A stretch of DNA of 64,000 bases, taken from NCBI GenBank assembly GCA_003170475.1, contig PMZI01000081.1:56057-120056 (forward strand). Reading direction: 5' to 3'. Positions 60,694-64,000 of this stretch are shown in pieces (within the stretch, counting starts at the first letter, position 1; each line of letters starts with the position of its first letter). The notes under the pieces were generated by a model. The model saw only the letters and a program-made list of their open reading frames with translations. It had not been told where the DNA came from and did no database searches. The translations under genes and the position numbers were made by a program. Origin of the DNA: Ignavibacteriota bacterium. Lineage in GTDB: Bacteria > Bacteroidota > Ignavibacteria > UBA10030.

Positions 60694-62421
60694 ATGCTCA
60701 TGAAATCCTACTCTATAAAGATAGATCCACTCGTTAATGAAGAATACATCGAAGTACAATTTCGCGGGCAACAACTTCTGACCGACCCATTCCTGAACAA
60801 GGGATCTGCATTTACTGAAGAAGAGCGCATCAGACTGGGACTGGTTGGACTTCTTCGCCCGACGATCTCAAACCTTGAAACGCAAAGCGTGCGGAGTTAC
60901 GAAATGTATTCGCGGAAGCAGGACGATATTGAGAAGTATATCTTTCTTCAATCGCTCCTGAACCGTAACGAAACGCTGTTCTATTGTCTTCTCAGCAAAC
61001 ATCTTATCGAGATGCTGCCAATCGTCTATACGCCGACCGTCGGCAAAGCCTGCTTGATGTTGAGTCGCATCACCAGGGAGTATCGGGGAATCTACATCAG
61101 CCCCGGAAACATCTCCAACATCGACGAAATCTTTCAGGATGTGTCTCTGCCGGAAGTTTCCCTCATTGTCGTCACGGACGGAGAGAGGATCCTGGGTCTC
61201 GGAGATTTGGGATCGGACGGCATGGGAATTCCAGTCGGCAAAATCAATCTGTATGTCGCAGCCGGCGGTCTCCATCCGGCGTGTTGTCTTCCGATCTGTC
61301 TCGATGTCGGCACGAACAATGAGAGCCTCTTGGGCGACCCGTTGTATCTTGGCTATAAACAGAAACGGCTTCGTGGAAAAGAGTATGAAGAATTTATCGA
61401 GCGCTTCGTTCTCGGCGTGAAACGGAATTTCCCGAATGCGCTTCTCCAATGGGAAGATTTTGCGAAACATACGGCATTCACTCTGCTTGAACGATATCAC
61501 AATCGGATTCTCTCGTTCAATGATGACATCCAGGGGACCGGTGCGGTGACGCTTGCTGCGCTTATCAGTGCGATGAGTATCAAGAAGCAAAGCTTCAGCG
61601 ATCAACGGTTCGTCATTGTCGGCATGGGTCAGGCCGGCTCCGGAATAGCGACGAATATTCGTAACATGTTGATCGAAGAGGGCGCCTCAGCCGATGAAGC
61701 CGGGCGCAGGATCTTTGCGTACGATTTCCCCGGTCTGTTGATGGAGGATACTCCGGGATTATCGGAGTCCCAAAAGCGTTTCGCTCAGAAGAAGGAGACT
61801 ATCGCCGGCTGGAAACTGGACTCTCCGGGCAAGATCTCGATCCTGGATGTCGTTCGGAACTCCAAAGCGACAGTGCTCATCGGGGTCACAGCCACAAATG
61901 GTCTTTTCGACTCGGCCATCCTGAATCAGATGGCGAAGAACGAAGATCGGCCGGTCATCTTCGCGTTGTCGAATCCTACGTCAAAAACAGAATGCACGCC
62001 GCAGGAAGTCGCCGCTGCATCGAAGGGAAGAGCCCTGGTTGCTACAGGGAGCCCCTTCGAGCCGTTTGAGTATGAGGGAAAGGCTTTCGTGACCTCTCAA
62101 TGCAATAACATGTTCATTTTCCCCGGGATTGGTCTGGGTGCGTTGGTGAGCAAGTCGGCGAAGATCACCACCAAAATGTTTCTGCAGGCAAGCAAAGCCT
62201 TGAGTGGAATCGTGACGGAGGAACAGCGAAGTCGGAACATGCTTCTGCCGGCGCTCACGGACATCCGTGATGTTTCGGCACGCGTTGCAAAAGCTGTTGC
62301 CATCGAAGCCCGCGACTCGGGGCTGGGCCGTCTCTTGAGCGATGATGAGTATGAGCGCGTGATCAGGAAGGCGCAATGGCAACCGCATTACTATCCCTTC
62401 AAACCGAAGAATGGAAGATAG
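60694..62421 (+). CDS. NAD-dependent malic enzyme
   Basis: A 575-residue protein (start ATG 60694 or 60700) of the large-subunit malic enzyme family: MLPIVYTPTVGKACL, VTDGERILGLGDLGSDGMGI (catalytic loop), WEDFAKHTAFTLLERY, FNDDIQGTGAVTLAAL (metal-binding Asp pair), FVIVGMGQAGSGIAT (dinucleotide fold) and FALSNPTSKTECTP. It decarboxylates malate to pyruvate, feeding pyruvate and reducing power. Length matches the ~560-residue MaeA/SfcA and eukaryote type. NAD versus NADP preference is not decided by sequence here. Confidence 0.93.
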   Translation: MLMKSYSIKIDPLVNEEYIEVQFRGQQLLTDPFLNKGSAFTEEERIRLGLVGLLRPTISNLETQSVRSYEMYSRKQDDIEKYIFLQSLLNRNETLFYCLLSKHLIEMLPIVYTPTVGKACLMLSRITREYRGIYISPGNISNIDEIFQDVSLPEVSLIVVTDGERILGLGDLGSDGMGIPVGKINLYVAAGGLHPACCLPICLDVGTNNESLLGDPLYLGYKQKRLRGKEYEEFIERFVLGVKRNFPNALLQWEDFAKHTAFTLLERYHNRILSFNDDIQGTGAVTLAALISAMSIKKQSFSDQRFVIVGMGQAGSGIATNIRNMLIEEGASADEAGRRIFAYDFPGLLMEDTPGLSESQKRFAQKKETIAGWKLDSPGKISILDVVRNSKATVLIGVTATNGLFDSAILNQMAKNEDRPVIFALSNPTSKTECTPQEVAAASKGRALVATGSPFEPFEYEGKAFVTSQCNNMFIFPGIGLGALVSKSAKITTKMFLQASKALSGIVTEEQRSRNMLLPALTDIRDVSARVAKAVAIEARDSGLGRLLSDDEYERVIRKAQWQPHYYPFKPKNGR

Positions 62422-62446
62422 AGGAGTTTAACAAACTCGCATTCGT

Positions 62447-62902
62447 ATGGAAGAATTCAATCCAAACCGGAAAGACTACGATCCCCGGATGCATTCGGCG
62501 GAGCATATCCTCAATCAAACGATGATCCGCATGTTCGATTGCGGCCGGACCATCAACGCGCACATTGAAGCGAAGAAGTCGAGGATCGACTTTCGCCTGG
62601 AACATTGTCCTTCATCTGAACAGATTTCGGAGATCGAACGCCGGGTCAACGAAATCATCCAGTCCGACCTGCCCATCACGGAGCATTTTCTCACCCGGGA
62701 AGAAGCTGCGAAGGCCGTCTCACTCGCGCGTCTTCCAGACGATGCGGGAAATACCATTCGCATCGTCAGAGTCGGAGACTACGATGCCTGTCCCTGCAGC
62801 GGGCCGCATGTCACGTCTTCCCGGGAGATCGGGACATTCAAGATAGCGTCGACGGATTTCCAAAATGGTGTTCTGAGAATACGATTCAAGCTAAACGCTT
62901 AA
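62447..62902 (+). CDS. AlaX-like alanyl-tRNA editing domain protein
   Basis: A 151-residue protein with the two zinc half-sites of the threonyl/alanyl-tRNA synthetase second additional domain: HSAEH (H-x-x-x-H, His16/His20) and CPCSGPHV (Cys117-x-x-x-His121). IKIAS-like end: REIGTFKIASTDFQNGVLRI. Stand-alone AlaX proteins hydrolyse Ser- or Gly-tRNA(Ala). It lacks the N-terminal OB-like part and is thus a minimal type. Follows the malic enzyme by 25 bases, probably same transcript. Confidence 0.85.
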   Translation: MEEFNPNRKDYDPRMHSAEHILNQTMIRMFDCGRTINAHIEAKKSRIDFRLEHCPSSEQISEIERRVNEIIQSDLPITEHFLTREEAAKAVSLARLPDDAGNTIRIVRVGDYDACPCSGPHVTSSREIGTFKIASTDFQNGVLRIRFKLNA

Positions 62903-62931
62903 GTCATTATTGAGCGCAACGAGCGACGAGC

Positions 62932-63876
62932 ATGAGCCGAAGAAGAATCCTCACCTACATCATTCTCTGCATCAGTTTCGGCATTGCCGTCAAACTTTAC
63001 TATGACTCGACGCTCCTGCCGGGGCCGCCGATACCGCAGGGTCCCCCGGAAGTGGAAGAAACAACGATCGATTCGTTCCCGAAAGGCTATTCCCTGGGAA
63101 CGTTTGACGAGCGATTCGGGATCAACAAGGAGCGATTCCTCCAGATCGTCGATGAGGCAAAGAAGGTTTGGGAAAATGCGGCCGGGAAGGTACTTTTTCA
63201 GTACAAAACGAACGGCCTCCTGAAACTCAACCTGGTTTTCGACTGGCGCGAGGAAGCCCTCCTGAAGGCGAAGGAACAAAGAGCGAAGCTCGACGAGAAC
63301 GGAAGCTCTTTCGACATGCTCAAATCGGACTACGAGAGAAAATCCGCAGCTGTCGAACGCGAGCGGACGACCTACGAAGAGTCGGCTCAATTCTACAAGA
63401 CTCATCTCGATGACTACAATGGCCGGGTGGAACGTTGGAATGGCGGAGAGAACCGGACCGAAAGCGAGGGGCAGATTCTTCAGAATAAGAGAAAGGATCT
63501 CGACCAGGAGTTGGCGGTTCTGGAGCAGAAGCGCACGTCGCTCAAAACGAACGTCGATGATTTCAATGCTCTCGGAGAGCACATCAGTGCGCTCGCAAAG
63601 AAATACAACCTGGAAGTGGAGATGTTCAACGGGACTTATGTAAATCAGCGAGAGTTTGAAAAAGGGGTGTTCGACGGAAGAGGCATCGACATCTACGAGT
63701 TCGACAAAGAGGAAGACTTGAGAGTGGCCCTGGTCCACGAATTTGGGCATGCGCTGGGGCTTGAGCATGTGGACAATCCCCGATCGATCATGTACCGAAA
63801 ACTTGCCGCGCAGGACATGCACGACATTCATCTTACCAGTGATGACCTCACTCAACTTCTTTCCAAGCTGAAGTAA
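62932..63876 (+). CDS. Matrixin-family zinc metalloprotease with coiled-coil insert
   Basis: A 314-residue protein. N-terminal signal or anchor (ILTYIILCISFGIAVKLYY), then WGFDERF-like propeptide-free region with FLQIVDEAKKVWENA typical of the matrixin N-terminus. Residues ~105-210 form a long charged coiled coil, breaking the catalytic domain. The zinc site is HEFGHALGLEH (His269, Glu270, His273, His279), with Met-turn SIMY. Periplasmic or surface proteolysis is expected. The coiled-coil insert is unusual for the family. Confidence 0.87.
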   Translation: MSRRRILTYIILCISFGIAVKLYYDSTLLPGPPIPQGPPEVEETTIDSFPKGYSLGTFDERFGINKERFLQIVDEAKKVWENAAGKVLFQYKTNGLLKLNLVFDWREEALLKAKEQRAKLDENGSSFDMLKSDYERKSAAVERERTTYEESAQFYKTHLDDYNGRVERWNGGENRTESEGQILQNKRKDLDQELAVLEQKRTSLKTNVDDFNALGEHISALAKKYNLEVEMFNGTYVNQREFEKGVFDGRGIDIYEFDKEEDLRVALVHEFGHALGLEHVDNPRSIMYRKLAAQDMHDIHLTSDDLTQLLSKLK

Positions 63877-64000
63877 TAGATCGGTTCTTTTTTCTGATGA
63901 AGGATTGGGTCTGTCGGAAGAGGGGAACATCCCGATGCCGGCGCGTGTTACATTGGTTCCACCGTGCGATGAAGTCAATGTGGTCGGATATATACAAGAG

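Noticed and set aside
62899..63978. Minus-strand open frame of 359 codons over the matrixin gene
   Set aside because: The plus strand carries an intact HEXXHXXGXXH zinc site and Met-turn, so the antisense frame is a shadow.
63969..64000. Possible start of a next plus-strand gene (ATG at 63969)
   Set aside because: Only ten codons before the window ends and no ribosome site, so it cannot be supported.

Overview
ORGANISM. The window looks like a chromosomal piece of a Bacteroidota/Ignavibacteria-type (FCB group) bacterium of moderate GC. The evidence is a protein with a Por secretion (type IX, T9SS) C-terminal sorting domain at the left edge, a PorV/PorQ-family porin-like protein, a TonB receptor with an N-terminal carboxypeptidase-regulatory-like domain, many lipoproteins and BNR/NHL/LamG secreted proteins, and several nearby PAS histidine kinases. 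No rRNA, tRNA, CRISPR or prophage genes were seen. Species-level placement is not possible from the sequence alone.

LAYOUT. 1-7.5 kb: T9SS substrate, a terminator, then a four-gene envelope operon (lipoprotein, TonB receptor, PorV-like, NHL lipoprotein). 7.5-8.7 kb: a GIY-YIG nuclease gene nested in direct repeats. 8.7-11.3 kb: Tat-exported DUF362 protein, its DUF6599-like partner and an ICMT-type methyltransferase. 11.4-12.8 kb (minus): an octaheme hydroxylamine-oxidoreductase-like cytochrome. 13-24.9 kb: exported proteins (HbpS/GlcG-like, LamG lipoprotein, secreted PPC/DUF296, a 1576-residue LamG/toroid/CARDB/VOC protein), a beta-phosphoglucomutase-like phosphatase, a RhaT-type rhamnose transporter and two serine beta-lactamase-like hydrolases. 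25.2-31.9 kb: an SPFH/coiled-coil protein followed by a giant PLP-aminotransferase-like protein of about 1878 residues. 32.1-40.7 kb: a signalling island (small exported protein, multi-TM protein, PAS kinase, NarL-type regulator, hybrid kinase, degenerate receiver) broken by a DUF559 endonuclease gene in its own repeats; two copies of an identical 34-bp palindromic element occur here. 40.7-42.1 kb: thirteen hairpin-rich repeat units with a second GIY-YIG nuclease gene in the middle. 42.3-54.5 kb: a run of unrelated plus-strand envelope and accessory genes separated by repeats, gene remnants and a 21-bp tandem array. 54.8-57.9 kb (minus): arsenic operon arsR-arsM-arsN2-arsC-acr3 with a perfect 18-bp operator-like palindrome. 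58.1-63.9 kb: Nudix hydrolase, Old Yellow Enzyme, GNAT protein, malic enzyme, AlaX-like editing protein and a matrixin protease.

MAIN POINT. The most unusual signal is the repeated pairing of a small stand-alone nuclease gene (two GIY-YIG, one DUF559/Vsr-like) with a cluster of hairpin-forming repeats of its own type, and with solitary copies of those repeats elsewhere in the window. It resembles REP elements with their RAYT transposases, but with nucleases from other folds. Second in interest are the giant PLP/SPFH pair and the shared 34-bp palindrome in the signalling island.
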